Part shown: positions 12,406 to 23,489 of the stretch, piece after piece
Layout of the letters: every line of letters begins with the position of its first letter
Numbering within the stretch: position 1 is the stretch's first letter
Assembly: GCA_036674765.1 (NCBI GenBank)
Contig: JARVKI010000139.1
Span: 1 to 64,000 of the forward strand
DNA: 64,000 bases
Reading direction: 5' to 3'
Source of the DNA: Seiridium cupressi
Lineage: Eukaryota > Ascomycota > Sordariomycetes > Amphisphaeriales > Sporocadaceae
The notes under the pieces: model-generated
Told to the model about the DNA's origin: nothing
Database searches by the model: none
The model's input: only the letters and a program-made list of their open reading frames with translations
Program-made: the position numbers and the translations under genes

Positions 12406-13214
12406 CGATAATAATTGTTCCTTTGCTTCAAGTTCAGTTTAATGAAAAAAGCTGGAAGATTCGTAAATAGCTTTTGCGCATGGCATCCTTCTTATTAATC
12501 CATTGACATATCATCCGCTCGTGGGCTGCCACAGGACATCCTTGTCTACACCATCGATCTTGCGATTATAGGTCAGGTCAGGTAGTCATGCAGTATCATG
12601 GTTCAGAAAAGAAGAGTTTTCGGGACGGAACGGGACGCAAGGTGAATAAACTTTGAAAACAGCCATCCGACGATCTGAAGGCTGTGGACAGCACTGTGTA
12701 CATGGTGTCCGGAGAATTGCTCTCGCCTCTCCTTGGAGCAGCTATTTGCCAGGGTAGACAGTGACACCAAACGGATCAAGGAATGCAGTTAGAATGTCCA
12801 ACTATGAATAAAAGTTAAGTAGGATTTAGAAAGGGTAGATCGGTTGCCAGGCATTACTTATTCACTTAGTCATGCTTCGTACCAAGAAATCCTCGAGAAC
12901 TACATCGAACCTCAAAAAAAGGTTGCTTCTGGTCTTGTCCCTGAAGCTGGACATTGGCCCACAAATACTTTCGTAACTTACAAGAGATCTATTGCGACGT
13001 CGCAGGACGGTGTGGCTATAATTTCGCAACTGTCTTGGAGTCTTGGTCTTGTGTATTATCCTCGTCCGAAATTTTGGAAGCTGTCTTCAAGCACAACGAT
13101 CAACGCTTATCCATAGGAAGCCACCTCTTTTGGCACTCTTTTTATCAGGCCCACCGACAAATCCGTGGCTTAGGGCATGATGAATCATCAGAAGACGGCC
13201 CAGAGCTATACAGC
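12406..13214. other. Gene-free stretch
   Basis: Spacer between two pseudogenes. Short plus-strand frames (12844-13116, 12954-13340) are open, but I recognise no domain in them. The downstream end of the second runs into the HET relic, so part of it could be a decayed leader exon. Confidence 0.4.
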
Positions 13215-13640
13215 GAACTGACTTTCTATAGTGAGTTTTGTATTCTATCATTGTTGCCAAAACGATTTGGGGACGTCATTGTGCAAGTTGGAGCCATGTT
13301 CCATCATAGAGCCACCTGGTTTTCAAGCGCTTTGTTATGAGTGGGCCGCTCCTGATGAGACCAATCGACACAAGACACGAATCAATACACGTATTATCGA
13401 AGTTAGATCTAACTTGTTCTCTGCTCTCCGGCACCTGCGTCGCTCTACCCGGCCTAGACTCTTGGGTTGAAGCTCTCTGCATAAATCAAGCGAATACAGT
13501 CGAACGCAACATGCAGGTCCCCCTGATGTCTTGTATCGACAGCTCTACATCGAGGGTCATTAGAAGGGTCAGCATGATGGAAGAAGAAGCGATCAAGCGA
13601 TTGAAATTTGCATTCTACGGCTGTTGTTGCTCGCCAGCCT
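13215..13640 (+). pseudogene. HET-domain relic (heterokaryon incompatibility)
   Basis: The plus strand carries the core of a HET domain in three frames: the lead-in, then FQALCYEWAAP with NLFSALRHLRR, then SWVEALCINQANTVERNMQV. In intact proteins these read ALSYxWG, NLxxALxxLR and WVDALCINQ..ERxxQV in one frame. Frame breaks fall near 13270, 13465 and 13530, and a stop follows soon after. HET domains trigger incompatibility cell death in filamentous fungi. This copy lacks the rest of the domain and everything downstream, so it is non-functional. Confidence 0.85.
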
Positions 13641-13981
13641 GCAATTGCGAATGAGACTCGGACAGTTCCCCTGCAGAGCACTCAATCTCCGCTCTGAGAG
13701 ACCTTGCTGGGACTGACACAGTCTAGCTGAGTGATGCGCAATTATACAGTCGGCACACGCGTTCTTCTCCTATGACATTTGGCAATTTAGCACTTTCTAC
13801 TTTGGAATCTTGAGTCGAAGACTACATCATATAAGCATACAACTCAATTAAGAGTCGTCATGAAGGCCGCAGTTCAGTTAAATGCCTACCCCGATAAGAC
13901 AAAACGCCACATTATGTCTCAGATGAAGCACTAGTATCAGTGTCAACGTGGTGCGGTTTCTTCAACAATCAAGTCGAGCCG
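13641..13981. other. Gene-free stretch
   Basis: No coding pattern, RNA or repeat recognised between the HET relic and the transporter tail. Confidence 0.4.
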
Positions 13982-14232
13982 CTACGAACTCATCATCACG
14001 CAAATCGCCCCTCGGGAATAGTAACGCAACACTACTACAAGTCCTAACACTGCCAGCATAAAAAATGGCAGTCCATAGCAGCATCCTGCAAACACATGTC
14101 AGCACTGAAAGCCCAAGCAACCACCGGTCCCGCCGCCATTGTCCCGATGGTCTCGAGAATACTAATCACCATGAATAGCCGTGACGTCTGATGATGCTCC
14201 ACAAAATTGATAATGAGGGACCGACGACACAA
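13982..14232 (-). pseudogene. MFS transporter C-terminal fragment
   Basis: The minus strand from 14232 encodes about 45 residues typical of the last third of a fungal major facilitator transporter, including SRLFMVISILETIGTMAAGP, followed in a different frame by a hydrophobic helix around LPFFMLAVLGLVVVLRYY. The two parts are separated by a frame break near 14105. No upstream helices or start are present, so it is a truncated relic. The identification rests on the ETIGT..AGP loop and hydrophobic pattern only. Confidence 0.55.
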
Positions 14233-14438
14233 GGGGTTGTTTGGTTTGGTATAGGCACATGTGCCTTGTTGATTATTAATTATTAGTCTATCATGAATAT
14301 CTCAGTGTCCGGTCTGTCCGGTCCTTCTGTTCCTTGCGGGGGGTATCTCTCTATGTATGTCTAAATCCGTTCCTGGTCCTGCCTCAGGCTGTCTATCCGT
14401 GTCCCAACTCTTCTTGTATCCTGCTGTATTTTTATGTT

Positions 14439-15639
14439 CTAAACTTCTTGCACATCCTTGAACCAAGGATGGTCTAATGCCTGCTGCGCAGTGATGCGCT
14501 TTCTTGGGTCAAAGCATGTCATCTGGCGGATCAGATCCTTGAAATCTGCATCCAAGACATCGCTCTTCCACAAAGCAAATGGCCGCCGGGGGTTGGATTC
14601 TCCAAACGACCCAGCCATCTTGTTGAAGTTCTGTCGCCAGGGGTGTCCCCGGCCCAGGTACTCAAGGAAATCATCAATGTCATCCCAGTCGCCGAAATGG
14701 GAGATCTGCTTCTCTAGAATGGCGAAGCTAAGATCAGTCGACTGAGGAAGGTCCATCCAGAAGATGACGCGTCTCAACAAAAGGAAGATAGACTAGTAGC
14801 CATGTTAGCAACTGGGTTTCGAGTGCAGATGTATGATAGTAACATACGACTATGGCAAAAGAAAAGATATCGGTTGGCTTGCCAATGGCACCCTTCACGT
14901 GGGCCTCGGGCGATCGCCACCAGTGGTTGCCGACTTGGAGGCCACGCAATGCCTGAGCGGGCGGGATGTGTGTAGCGTCTTCCAAGTCAGAAAGCTGAAC
15001 TCGGTCGACCACAATGCCATCGGTGGTCTCATGGTAATCGACCATGATGTTGTTTGCCTTGATGTCCAAGTGGGCGATGTTGTGTGCGTGCATGGCAGCC
15101 AGTCCTCTCAAAGCATCGCGCAAGATACGCTTCTGGGTAGCCATTGGCAGAGGCTTCCAAGCAAAGTTCATCAAATGGTCGGTGAGATACTCGTTGACGA
15201 ACATCTTCTGGCCGGGGATAGTGTCCTGGACAGCCCTCAGGTAGGGGCTGTCAGCAAGCTTTGGCTGAAGAGCGAGCGCGTAGTTGTATTCGGGCCCATC
15301 AAGATTCTTCAAGACGAATCGCTTCTTCTCTGCCTGGGCGAGGTAGACGAATCTATTCTGTCGGTCTTGCAGGACTTGCTCGATAACGTAGTTTCTACCG
15401 GATCGCCCTTGCAAGCTGGCGCCGACCAAGCTGGAGGCATCGGTGGGATTGTGGATGGGGGTTGATAGAGCGGTGGCAAAGCCCCGCGACCTGGCGGTCG
15501 CTGCCTTCAGGGCGCCATCAAGGCGAGGAATGCATGGTCGTTGGGAGACGGTTTTGGCAGATTGCAATGATGATAGTGAGGCGCGAAGAGTCGAAGAAGC
15601 CGTTCGTAGTTGCATGTTATGCGTGTGTCTGGGGAGCAA
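14439..15639 (-). CDS. Protein kinase-like, possibly mitochondrial
   Basis: Two exons, 14848-15639 and 14439-14792, with a 55-bp intron (GTATGT donor, GCTAAC branch, CTAG acceptor); 381 aa. Residues 1-60 are rich in Arg, Ser and Ala with almost no acids and end near SRGFAT, like a mitochondrial presequence (inference). The kinase fold has a candidate ATP lysine in FVLKNL (about 111) and a catalytic loop HLDIKANN (190-197). The metal-binding DFG motif is replaced by DLE (about 218-220). The C-lobe keeps SPE and a closing FDPRKRITAQQALDHPWF. The glycine loop is not recognisable. The substrate is unknown; it may be a divergent active kinase or a pseudokinase. A second ATG (MQLRTASS) lies 24 bases downstream. 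Confidence 0.82.
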
Positions 15640-17822
15640 CGAAAATGTCTATGTCGATCAGATAGAAGAGAGATCTCGACTCTTGGGCCAGGGGCCTTTT
15701 TGACTTTTCGGCCGGTGACCGCTGGGAGCCAGAGGAGTCGGCGTGGGGGAACGCGGCATGCGTGTGGGTTTCAGAGTTTTGCGCTTACAAATGGGGCTCC
15801 GTTGTCGGCGCTGGCCAATCGGACGCAGAGCCTGGAGCATGCCGGTCCAAGGCCCACGCCGTAAGGTGGGCTAAGGTGGGCTAAGGTGGGCGCTGGGGCA
15901 CTAGAACAAGGCGTCTGCAGGGCGGTGGATACAAATTTAGGGTCAAATTTCCACTTGCCAGTCCCAGCAAGCAGGAGCGGGTCCAGAACTCGGTGGCCAC
16001 GGCGATCCCACATGTTGCATGCTTGATCGCCAGGTCAATGAGAGTTCCAGGCCTGCCAAGCGCTGACAAGCAAAAGATAAACTCCAAGGAGATTTCAAGA
16101 CTAGCTGACGAAGAGAGAGAGAGAAAGAGCTTATCTTTAGGTTTAAATTTGGGACCACGTGATGCATTTTACTTTGACAGTTTTGCAAAATACGATCTTC
16201 GAGTTACAATTATAGTCTTGTCCAACTCTGTTCCTCCCCATAATAAATCTTTTTTAAGGTGTCTGCACAGCAACACGAGTCTGACATTTGCCGCGACACG
16301 AGAGGCAGAAATGTGGGGGTCGCTCCTTGACCGCTCTTCACCTTCCCCTTCACCTTGCACCTTGCCGGCATCGCAATCTTGGTTTTCCCCAGCTTCTCCA
16401 GCATCGGGTCTGTGCATTTCCAATAGAATCAATTAAAGTAAAATGAATGCACGCCCATGCCTTGCGTGCTTCGTACACCTGCTTCATGCAAGCTACCGTC
16501 CTGTGACCTTCTAGCTTTTCTTCCTCGTTTCATTTTGAGTCGTCTCTTGGATCCCACGCGCGTTGCCGCCGAGTCCGAGCTCCTACTGTACGTACCCATT
16601 ATCGATGCGCGGTGAATTATTCTCTTGCATTAGGGGACCTTCTGGCCCGCTTCGGCTAGCACCAAGCCGCACACAACTGCAGTGATAACCCCGACCAAAA
16701 TCCGGCAGCGTGGGCTTTGTGTGGGCTTTTGGTGGACCTGCATGCTGCCAAGTGGAACGCGTTTTGCCTTCGGCACAAAAGTTCCATCTCTTGGCTGCCA
16801 ACGCTTGCCTATCGCGGCCCGTGGTCAAGCGTGAGATCTCATTGTCCGGCCCAATGAATCATGCCTCACCAGTCCGAAACACCGACCATCTTCCTGATTC
16901 TCAGGGTCCTGCAATGCAGCGATCGACCGTTGATCTTTTGTGACTCGAAATCCGTGACAGCCGACGGACCCTGAATTCCTGTTACTATTGTGGGCATCCG
17001 TGCTGTTCACGAAGCTGCTCGCACTTGTTCGGAAACGATAACATCATTGCTGTGGGTCTCGCGGGGAAGCCAGATGCCTTTATCGTTTGCCCATATCAAA
17101 AATGGGGAATTACTTTTGGAAACCGAAAACCGGTCTGCTCTCTCACCAGTCACTCAAGCATGGCACCAAGCAGGCCATACTCACAGGGCTAGAAGATCGC
17201 ATAGGCTGTGCTGACAATCCACCCGAGAGGACCAACTAGACCCTGGACATGATTCTGTAGGAATTACTGAGCTTACTAGGCTATTCTTCTCCACCATGAC
17301 TCTTGCTGCTGGCTGTAGACTTCGTGACACGATCAGAGATTTGTGCATGATGGTACAGCATAAACTTGGTACGTATGTGTTCAACTTTTGTAAGAAAAAG
17401 GCGATACACATCATGCGGGCTGCAACTTTGCATGCGTCATGGCATCGTTTTTGGCTGGTGTCAAGCGAGCCAAGAGCCGCAAGTTTGGCTTTGGCTACAC
17501 AATACGTGTAGTCGACTATACCACTTCATCCAATTCCTTGCCTTTGCCAAACCATAACAATTTAATACGCTGGCCGCAAGTAGATCACGGTGGCGTGAAA
17601 ATTATATCAGTGGACTTAACACCCTAGACCTCGAGCTCTTCAAAAGAGAATAAAATTTTGTGATAGATTATTATTTAGGTAAGGGTGAGCGTGTTCTCGT
17701 CAGATGCTCGCATTACACATGCAGTTATTTGAATTCGAAATAGCACTCCTGTGATTATACATGGTTCGGCAAGGAACACTTTGATGTTATACGAAGCTGC
17801 CACTGGATACCGAACCGAATAT
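15640..17822. other. Long intergenic region, 2.2 kb
   Basis: Between the kinase start and the P450 stop. It should hold the kinase promoter and the P450 3' end. Apart from a short tandem repeat at 15862-15891, I see only short chance frames on both strands and no tRNA or known domain. Confidence 0.5.
15862..15891. repeat. Tandem repeat, 10-bp unit x3
   Basis: The unit TAAGGTGGGC is repeated three times head to tail, about 220 bp upstream of the kinase start. Its role is unknown; it could be a simple replication-slippage product. Confidence 0.8.
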
Positions 17823-19628
17823 TCAGCTCTTCTTCCGCCTCACCCTTAGAGTCTCATGCAACGGAGGCGCTATATGCCCAAAAAACCACCTATTAACAGG
17901 CCTCTTAGCTATAGGATGAATCTCGTAATGCCGGACGATATGAGCCAACGCAATTTTCAGCTGATTCGCCGCGAAGAATCTACCGGGGCTATAGAAAAAA
18001 TTAGATTCGCAAATTTACAGGAAGATGTGATAAGGACATTGAAAAAAACACCCACCACGCGTGTGAACCGTGACTGAATCCCATGAATTTCTCACCGGTG
18101 GTCACGAATGCCAGCGGTTTTCCGTCCTTAGCTTCCGCGAAACGAAAAGCATCATATGTCGTCGCATCCTTATAAACATCACTGTCATGGTGTACACTAT
18201 AGCCCGAGATGCCAACTTTGGTGCCAAATGGAATGTGGGACCCGTCGGGCAAGGTGATGCCTTCAAGAGCCACGACCAATTTCATAACTCCTCGTTCAAT
18301 AAAGCCGTTTAATCGGAGGCTTTCTCTCAGTGCCGAGTCCACATGTGTCATCCGGGCTAGGGTAGCCCTGGACCAGCCCGCATCTGCGACTTCGCTTCCC
18401 ACTTCTTTGCACATCATATCGAGAGATGATTCGCAAGTTGCGGAGGCGGCAATGTCGAAGAGACAGTTGGTCAGCGTGATGACTGAGGACTGAATGGCTG
18501 CGAAGCAGAGGACAGAGAACCGACATGCAATGACGCGAGGATCTAGCTCTCTTGGGTCGAGCACCGGTTTAGCTAGAGCGTGGTTGATGGCCCATTGCAC
18601 ATAGTCATTCTGGTCGTCTTTAGAAAGCATGCTACGTGAGATCGTCCTTGCACGGAGAACTCACTGATATCTTGGAGTCGAAAATCGGTGGCTTTTGTTT
18701 TGGCCGTGCTTGGGCGAGCCGCTCTTTGATCACGGGCATGATGTATAGAGAGCATTTCTGGTATTGAAGATAGTCATACAAAGTGACTAGAGGAGCAAAC
18801 AAACTGTGAAAAGTGTCAGTCCATTGCGGGAAGCTCAATGACTAGATAGCATAGACACACGGTTTAAGGAATACGGGCAATGTACCCAGGGCTGCAGCTG
18901 ATAGAGCAACGTTCCTGTTAAAAGACCGACACGTTTTCAAGAAGTCGCGGTCATGACATAATGGCTGGCCTATAAACACGCGAGTAGATAGACGAGCGAT
19001 TGCATCGAGCATGGTGTCGTAAAGCCTGACCTCCCGCCAATTCTCAGTATCAGAGCCCCAGTACTCCTCTAGACAGCAGTTCATCTCCTCGACAATATCA
19101 TCCGTGAAAGCGCCAATCTGCCTCGTCAACTCATGCTTAATAATCTCAGGATGTACTGGGTCCCTGACAAGATTGGCATGCAAGAACGTATGATCTGCTT
19201 CTAGGAATTGGCGGTTCACGTGCTCCTGGCTCAAGATAGAGTCAGGCTGCGCGAGCAGCCATTGCATTTGCGAGGTGGGTAATATGACCTGAGGTCCATT
19301 GATGAAGTACGGAAGCACATATGGCTTATCTAGCTTCGAGTACTGGTAATCAACGTCAGTTGACTGGATTTATGTTCCTGCCTAGATCACCTACATTTTC
19401 ATATCCATCGTCAAGGAGGCTTTGTAGATTGAAGAAGCTGGTGAAATGTGCCCGTGCCCGCGCGAATGGACCACAGTGTGAATCAACGCCTACCCATGGT
19501 AGACTCCTCGGAAGGCCATAGCTAGAGAACAAACGGCGGATCAAATTTGCCAATACCCATGCCGCCACGGAGAGAGCTGTTGCAAATAACACGACAGCCA
19601 GCATCTTTGGCGCGATGGCAAACAGCAT
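17823..19628 (-). CDS. Cytochrome P450 monooxygenase, five exons
   Basis: Exons at 19395-19628, 18861-19342, 18665-18803, 18056-18609 and 17823-17988 join to 524 aa, normal P450 length. Introns are 52, 57, 55 and 67 bp with GTAGGT, GTGTGT, GTGAGT and GTGGGT donors. Residues 1-35 hold a hydrophobic ER-membrane anchor. The K-helix ESLR is at about 381-384, a FRF segment stands in for PERF, and the haem loop is GFSHGSHACPGRFF with the Cys ligand at about 470. That Cys codon is split by the last intron (TG/C); reading through instead ends in a stop, so the splice is needed for activity. It resembles fungal secondary-metabolism P450s, but no cluster partner is recognisable nearby. The substrate is unknown. 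Confidence 0.88.
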
Positions 19629-20519
19629 TGGGAGTAATGGTTTGAGACTTATAAAGTCGCTTGGCTGAGGTTCTCCTCGAGAAACAGGCGAAACTTAAGC
19701 TATTTACCCATGAGAGGCTTGAGTTGGAAGCGATCCTATCAGACCACCATGAAAGCCTCGCTGTAAAAGCTGATCCGAGGCTCGCCAAGATGTGATACAG
19801 ATATAAGCGCGAAAGCTTCTGAGAACGGCCCGGATACGAGCTCTCCCGTTCCAAACGAGAAGGAAAATATATTCCGAGTGAGTGAAGGTGTGATCCGTTT
19901 CGGCTCAAAGTGGTAAAGGATGCGACAAGCAACGATCAGGATTGGTGGAGCGGGATCAATAAGCAATTGAATATAGTCGATTGACCCACCATCGAGCTAT
20001 GCGGTGCAGAAAGAGAACACAAATGGTACACGCACGGGAGGTGAAAGATGGTACGTTAAGCCCTACGTGCTAGTATTGGCGCCGCTTCAGGTAGAAGCCC
20101 CACAGCATTTGTACTGTGTCTCAATCATGGCCTGCCTATTCTTGGTAGCGAGTGTGCCTGCTTATCGTCATAATTGATATCAGGATTCGACGTTATTGGC
20201 CGGTTGGACGTAGAAGCCACAATCAGCTTCCGCCCCTGGAGAGAACACAAAGCCCGGGTTGATGGTTGGCTTCTGGACGTTGACCAGTGACGACCGGTTC
20301 CTTACTGTATAACGGCCGGTAGTCTCGCAATGACTTGCCTTACGGATTTTTTTGCTATCGTGCAGGCACAGAAGTGCCGTGGCACACGAGTCTCTAGTGC
20401 TAGGTAGTCTACAGGCCGTTGAACCACGTTCGAACGCTAGCATACTGCAGAGAAGCTTCATTGGTAAGGTACAGAAACTCTCACCCCACGAGCAAAACTT
20501 GGTTTGTGTAGCATAGGTA
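19629..20519. other. Intergenic region with unassigned open frame
   Basis: Upstream of the P450. A minus-strand frame at 19739-19966 is open upstream to about 20000 and encodes a partly hydrophobic peptide (PAPPILIVACRIL... FGTGELVSGPFSEAF) that looks protein-like. It ends at a stop and continues plausibly in another frame to about 19640, so it may be a decayed gene or exons I could not join. I do not recognise the family. Confidence 0.35.
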
Positions 20520-20520
20520 T

Positions 20521-20763
20521 CAGGAGGTCCAAGCGAAAGAATTGACACTGCCCCATATCAGTTCATCGAGAATACCAACAAATATTGATTATAAAATCAA
20601 AAGAAGTCGTAAAATTCTCAAACTCGATAATAGAGATAATTAATGTGTGTTGGATAGCCTGGTATTTTTAAAAATATTTTTTTATCTCTTATTCTGTTGG
20701 GTTATACGTTTGCGAAAATCTCTCTCCTAAGAGACGTGTCAATTCTTTCGCTTGGACCTCCTG
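20521..20763. mobile_element. MITE-like element, copy A
   Basis: A 243-bp A+T-rich element bounded by perfect 28-bp terminal inverted repeats: CAGGAGGTCCAAGCGAAAGA plus eight more bases at 20521-20548, reversed at 20736-20763. The four bases GTAT flank it directly on both sides (20517-20520 and 20764-20767), a likely target-site duplication. There is no coding capacity, so it would need a transposase from elsewhere. A second copy in opposite orientation lies 0.66 kb downstream. The superfamily is not assigned. Confidence 0.85.
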
Positions 20764-21425
20764 GTATTCGCGAGCTGGAAAAAACGTCTTGCTATGGTCC
20801 AGGTACTTTTGAATGTGACATCGGCTCTTGGCTCTTGGCATCATCATTCACTGGAACGAATCCGCCTCGAGCCCTACAGGAGATCCAAGTAGGTGATCGG
20901 CGACTAGGTAGCCAACCCCTGTAGAGGCGTCCGCTGGTTAGGTAAAAACACGTGCAAACCGCGAAATACGACCATTTGAGGGCGTTCAGTAAGCGTTGCA
21001 GTTTGGCGAGTAATATTCGTCTCTTATTCTACAGTAATTGTATTGTATTTGAAAGAACGGTAGTCGAGATGGTGAGTCAAAGTTGGGAGCATCTGCCAGG
21101 AGATGATGACGCTATCGCCGCAAACCTTGGAAATAACGGCGACTATTATTTAAAGTTCAACCAAAAATCCTGTTCAACAGCTTTTCAGCCTCACCAAGTC
21201 TGACGCGGTAAATATTTTATTGCCCGAGACATGGAGCCCATGCAGACGTGGAAATACCCATGCTTGCCAATCGACCTCGCATCGTAATGCAGGCTCAGCT
21301 GTTGTGACACTCACAAGGCATGGCTGAATCAAACCTTGCATACACACTCTGATAGTCGTAGGTGCGTGGGTGCGTGGGTGTGTGGGTGCGTGAGGTGGCG
21401 TAAGGATGAAGACTGCTGCACCCGG
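20764..21425. other. Spacer between the two MITE copies
   Basis: No gene recognised. It includes a short GT-rich tandem repeat near its right end. Confidence 0.5.
21361..21392. repeat. GTGCGTGG short tandem repeat
   Basis: About four head-to-tail copies of an eight-base unit GTGCGTGG with one G/T variant, just left of MITE copy B. Confidence 0.75.
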
Positions 21426-21666
21426 CAGGAGGTCAGAGCGAAAGATTGCACACTTCTCTAAGCCGTGCTGATTTCGCGAGTATATAACTTAACAATAGAA
21501 CGGAATTAAAATATCTTAAAAATACCAGATGATAAGGCATATAGTTATTAGTATACATACGAAATTTGGAGTTTTTGCGATTTTCCCTTCTATTTCTATT
21601 ATAGAATTCGTCTAATTCCTACCGAAATATATGGGGTAGTGTGCATTCTTTCGCTCTGACCTCCTG
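21426..21666. mobile_element. MITE-like element, copy B
   Basis: A 241-bp element with 28-bp terminal inverted repeats (21426-21453 and 21639-21666) that match with one mismatch. The repeats belong to the same family as copy A, sharing CAGGAGGTC..AGCGAAAGA. Interiors also align when copy A is reversed: TCTCT.A, ATTTCGC, ATATAA, AACA and AAAAATACCAG occur in the same order. The flanks are CCGG and CCGC, a possible imperfect four-base duplication. The divergence between the copies suggests they are not recent. Confidence 0.82.
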
Positions 21667-22116
21667 CCGCTTCATCTCAAACATTATTGACTGATCGGTA
21701 GAGAGTCGAGTTGTGTTTTGATGCTCTTATTTGTCTGATCATTTGTAATTTGAGAGGATCATACGATTATGATCCTATTGGCCCGACACAATACCTACAT
21801 GTAGGCACAAGTCGAACAATCTCGCGTCAACCCTTCCACTTGCCGTGCTGATTCGCACTAGTCGATATAGCTCAAAAGAGCCGAAAATGCGATCATCGTT
21901 GCATACCACCATACATGGTTGCTTAGGGTATCCAGCTGGCTTTGAGTCGGCTATTAGGCATGCCGCTAATGTAGAGTTCCAACATCGACAAATAACCTGC
22001 AACCTTTCTGACATGAACGGCTAAAATATCAGATATCTCCAGTCGCTTCGTCGATGGGAGATTCGTGTATTCGTTCTATCAAGCGCACAAGAATAGACCA
22101 CAAAACTTTTAAAATC
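21667..22116. other. Hydrophobin upstream region
   Basis: Presumed promoter and 5' leader of the hydrophobin gene, directly right of MITE copy B. No further feature recognised. Confidence 0.5.
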
Positions 22117-22713
22117 ATGGCCTCCCTTAACCACGTCGCTTCCCTGATCATACTCCTCACAACTCTTGTTTGCGCAACGCCTGCGCCGGCACCCGAACCT
22201 TCGGGCCTCGTCACAGGTCTGCTGTCAGTTGTCGGGAATGTCGGCAACGCTCCGACGCTTCTCTGGACGCCTGACCCGTCCCCAGAATGCGCCGCCATCA
22301 ACCAAGGCGAACTGCAGTGCTGCCGCGGCGCGCTGGCTGGAGATCAGCCTCTCGTCGTGTTCCTTGCCGAGGTTTACGGATATAAGTTAAATCCCAATGA
22401 CGTGAATGGAATCAACTGTGAGTGGGCTCCCGTTTTCATTGTTGGCCTGGCATTTTTCACTGGACGATATGTCTGTCGAGGCGAACATCCATGTGCAGCT
22501 GGGGTCTACACGAAAACTGGCAGCACCACACTAATCCATATTATTCTTCAGGTGACAGCCAGCTAGACCAATGTCCTGGTGTGAAGCTTTGCTGTCAAGT
22601 CACAGCGTTGGTAAGTTCTAATATCCCAATAGAAAGTAGCCTGAAGCCCTTCCAACTGATTCGCCCATCCGACCCAGAATCCGTTACTGTCATTGTACTG
22701 CCAAGATTATTGA
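22117..22713 (+). CDS. Secreted hydrophobin, class I-like
   Basis: Three exons, 22117-22417, 22552-22610 and 22678-22713 (introns 134 and 67 bp), giving 131 aa. Residues 1-20 are a clear signal peptide (MASLNHVASLIILLTTLVCA). The eight hydrophobin cysteines are all present at 58, 68-69, 101, 108, 114-115 and 128, in the order C, CC, C, C, CC, C. Spacings are 9, 31, 6, 5 and 12 residues: the long CC-to-C4 loop and five-residue C5-C6 gap suggest class I, though the C4-C5 gap is short. Cys101 is encoded across the first intron and Cys128 lies in the tiny last exon, so both splices are required for the pattern. Hydrophobins self-assemble into water-repellent surface layers on hyphae and spores. 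An upstream in-frame start would spoil the signal peptide. Confidence 0.9.
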
Positions 22714-23489
22714 TCGTCGCACGCTCTTGAAGGAGAGGTCGATAGGACAGAGGTACGGCAATACCGGGACGTCATCATTGGTATCTCAAGGACTAGGACG
22801 AGTATTAGGACTAGCATTCGACCTGTTGAGAGTTTGGTCTGTTAGAATCGCTGACCACACATGCTTACTGAGTGGACACGTTCAGAGATCGTTCCGTTAC
22901 TATAATGTATACCTTAGATAAGGCATCTACGTCTCACAAGCGTTACAGTCCACGCCGGCGATTCATGTTTGAGAAACCAGCTGAAGAGTTATTTTGGAGT
23001 GCGAGACATCGGACTTCGGTGCAAAGGCAAATGAGATTCAGTAGTCGGAAAGCTCGGGGGGACTTGTTTTGAAATGGACGTCTTACCGGTTTAGACAAGC
23101 TGAAGGCGTACCAGTGCTGTCGCATGCTGAAGCCTATTGATGGACGAATAACTATGAGGATCCAAGCTCATCATGAAAGTTTATTGTGGTCTGTAGACCT
23201 TCTGTCTGTCTATATGCTCGCCTTGTGCGTGTGATACATACTCTTGTACATATTGGTACAGTGGCCTTCGAATGTGTTCCACCTCGTCCCGTGTCAAATT
23301 GATAGTGTGCCTACCCATCCCACATTGTACAGCGGCACACGCTCCTCCTATCAACTTACACATAAAAACTCCACCATGCGGTGTTGCGTCCCTTGACCCC
23401 TTAATCCGGCTCATACACGTGCCCATAAAGTATACAGCAGACATCAAGTGTGAGGAGATATTCGAATTCGTAATCCGTGCTGTGGTGAT
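22714..23489. other. Intergenic region
   Basis: Lies between two convergent gene ends (hydrophobin and polyprenyl synthase). Only short, unconvincing frames. Confidence 0.5.

Noticed and set aside
14833..15465. 210-codon plus-strand frame opposite the kinase
   Set aside because: Antisense shadow of a codon-biased kinase exon, with no recognisable motif; the minus frame carries the kinase motifs.
15862..15891. Three-unit repeat considered as a CRISPR-like or telomere-like array
   Set aside because: The unit is ten bases, contiguous without spacers, only three copies, and not the fungal telomere TTAGGG.
15640..17822. Several 60-147 codon frames upstream of the kinase
   Set aside because: They overlap one another on both strands, with no domain, good start context or splice continuity.
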